Below are positions 5,417 through 6,627 of a stretch of DNA of 6,627 bases, in pieces. Position numbers and translations under genes: made by a program. The stretch is from assembly GCA_028287885.1 (NCBI GenBank), contig JAQBOT010000317.1, forward strand, positions 1 to 6,627, read 5' to 3'. The number at the start of each line of letters is the position of its first letter. Position 1 is the first letter of the stretch. Below the pieces are notes generated by a model. The model did no database searches. It worked only from the letters and a program-made list of their open reading frames with translations, and was not told the DNA's origin. Origin of the DNA: Pedobacter sp. (GTDB lineage Bacteria > Bacteroidota > Bacteroidia > Sphingobacteriales > Sphingobacteriaceae).

Positions 5417-6627
5417 TTATTTGTAAAAAGTTAATTCCAGCGTTCTGCTATTGTCTTTCATGTCTACGACCGTAAGTTCAAGTTTATGTTTACCCGCAGC
5501 AGTGCTGCCGTCGAAGCTATGCCAAAGGGTTGCAGTCTTTTGATCGAACTCCATAAGCACCCATCTGCCATCAATATACCCATTTATGCTTTTAATGCCT
5601 GATAAATTATCCCGAATTTTAAAGGTCATCTTATTCGCAGCAGCCATGTTCTTTCCGTCACTAACATTTAAAGCAGCAATAGTCGGGGCAACGGTATCCA
5701 CAGAAATATAGAAACTGCCAAAGTTTCTGGGGTTTGCTTTTACAAAGCCGTCGGAGAACTCTCCACCCTGTGAAACACCATTGGTATTTACAATAATCGC
5801 CTTATTCGCGAGGAGACCGAGATCTTTAGTTGGTTTAATCCAAAGCTCAAAGCCTGTATGCAGAGGTGTATATCGATTTTGTACCTGATGAATTGGAGAA
5901 TAACCATGAGCAACGGTCTCTTTTCCAGCCCTATACTGGAAATCAAGATCGTTATATAGCGTTCCCATCGGCAAAATGATCTTTACACTGTCTGTATTGA
6001 ATTCATTTACCTTGTTATAAGGAAATAGTATTCCGTTAGGCGGTACATTGGTTGTTATCGCCGCTGGCGTACCTGCCTGAACACGAAATGGTAAGGTGCT
6101 GGTGTTACCTTTAACATCTGTAATGATATATTTAAGTTCATGAACCTTCCCGTCATTAAATTCGATCCTTCCGCGGTTTACAAGGTTGCTATAAATACCA
6201 AGTGGATTACCTGGGTCTACAAAGCTTTTTTGAATATTGATCTTGCTATCCAGGTGTGCAGGATAGTCAATGTGTGAATTGATGGCCTTGCTGTTTTCAA
6301 ACTTGAAACGCTCTAAGGAAGAGGTGTAAACTGGTGAGCCATCCACTTCAAGGCTTATGGAGTAAACTCCATTCAGACCCGATAAGCCGCTGTGCCGGTC
6401 GGTCGCAACTATACCAAAGCCTATATCGCCCGTAAGATTTAGTATTGTATTAATTCGATAAACACCATTTGCACCAACAAGTGGTACGCGTTGTTTAGGA
6501 GTATGTTCATTGAACGGCTGGTTGTTCAATCTATAAACATATAAAGCCGAAATAACCGGATTAACACGGTCGGGCACTTCAATGCCAAACAGCTGCGGGT
6601 TTATTGTAGCTTCAGTTTTCGTGTCAC
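5417..6627 (-). CDS. M23-family metallopeptidase, C-terminal extension (5' truncated by window)
   Basis: About 403 codons are visible and the frame is open through the right edge; the GTG at 6577 is an internal valine. The first visible residues read DTKTEATINPQLFGIEVPD, which I recognise as the segment directly after the catalytic domain of Bacteroidota M23 (LytM-like) endopeptidases. Next come PVISALYVYRL, SGLNGVYSISLEVDG with YTSSLERFKFE, and the INSHIDYPAHL and FVDPGNPLGIY blocks of the same extension. Two further beta-rich, Ig-like stretches follow, ending in DNLSGIKSINGYIDGRWVLMEFD and LELTVVDMKDNS. The HxxxD and HxH zinc ligands lie outside the window, so activity cannot be judged here. 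The enzyme would cut peptide cross-bridges of the cell wall from the periplasm. It is the first visible gene of the leftward run, 4 nt before bcp. Confidence 0.88.
   Translation of the reverse strand, partial: DTKTEATINPQLFGIEVPDRVNPVISALYVYRLNNQPFNEHTPKQRVPLVGANGVYRINTILNLTGDIGFGIVATDRHSGLSGLNGVYSISLEVDGSPVYTSSLERFKFENSKAINSHIDYPAHLDSKINIQKSFVDPGNPLGIYSNLVNRGRIEFNDGKVHELKYIITDVKGNTSTLPFRVQAGTPAAITTNVPPNGILFPYNKVNEFNTDSVKIILPMGTLYNDLDFQYRAGKETVAHGYSPIHQVQNRYTPLHTGFELWIKPTKDLGLLANKAIIVNTNGVSQGGEFSDGFVKANPRNFGSFYISVDTVAPTIAALNVSDGKNMAAANKMTFKIRDNLSGIKSINGYIDGRWVLMEFDQKTATLWHSFDGSTAAGKHKLELTVVDMKDNSRTLELTFYK

Noticed and set aside
6575..6577. GTG as the start of the right-edge gene
   Set aside because: The frame stays open to the window edge and the residues before it (NPQLFGIEVPD) continue a conserved M23-peptidase segment, so this is an internal valine.

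Overview
The window looks like a core-genome segment of a Bacteroidota bacterium, most likely family Sphingobacteriaceae (Pedobacter, Mucilaginibacter or Sphingobacterium type). This is inferred from protein flavour: a transketolase split into two subunits, an M23 peptidase with the long C-terminal extension typical of the phylum, an ECF sigma factor followed by a GYFE-repeat membrane protein, A-rich leaders in place of strong Shine-Dalgarno sites, and moderate G+C. No sequence search was run, so the genus is open. I see no mobile element, CRISPR array, tRNA or rRNA.

Layout. The left part is read on the + strand: the 3' end of dnaE (replicative DNA polymerase III alpha), a 144-nt spacer with a candidate promoter and a small inverted repeat, and a complete thioredoxin gene. 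A strong symmetrical hairpin with A and T tails (1257-1290) then separates this from seven genes that all read leftwards on the - strand. In order of transcription these are the C-terminal part of an M23-family cell-wall peptidase (start outside the window), bcp-type peroxiredoxin, transketolase N-terminal subunit, transketolase C-terminal subunit, ECF sigma factor, a single-pass membrane protein in the anti-sigma position, and a small exported protein with two LTxxQ-like motifs. The gaps are 4, 61, 11, 3, 34 and 58 nt, so most or all could be one transcription unit ending at the shared hairpin.

How the genes may work together. Peroxiredoxin and thioredoxin are a natural pair (thioredoxin recycles the peroxidase), although they lie in converging units here. 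The two transketolase subunits together make one enzyme of the non-oxidative pentose phosphate pathway. The last three genes look like a self-contained envelope-signalling module: sigma factor, membrane tether with three cytoplasmic GYFE motifs in place of a zinc anti-sigma domain, and a periplasmic Spy/CpxP-like protein. The arrangement recalls the sigma/anti-sigma/sensor logic of CnrYXH, but with a different membrane protein. This module, and its tight physical coupling to transketolase, is the most interesting part of the window.
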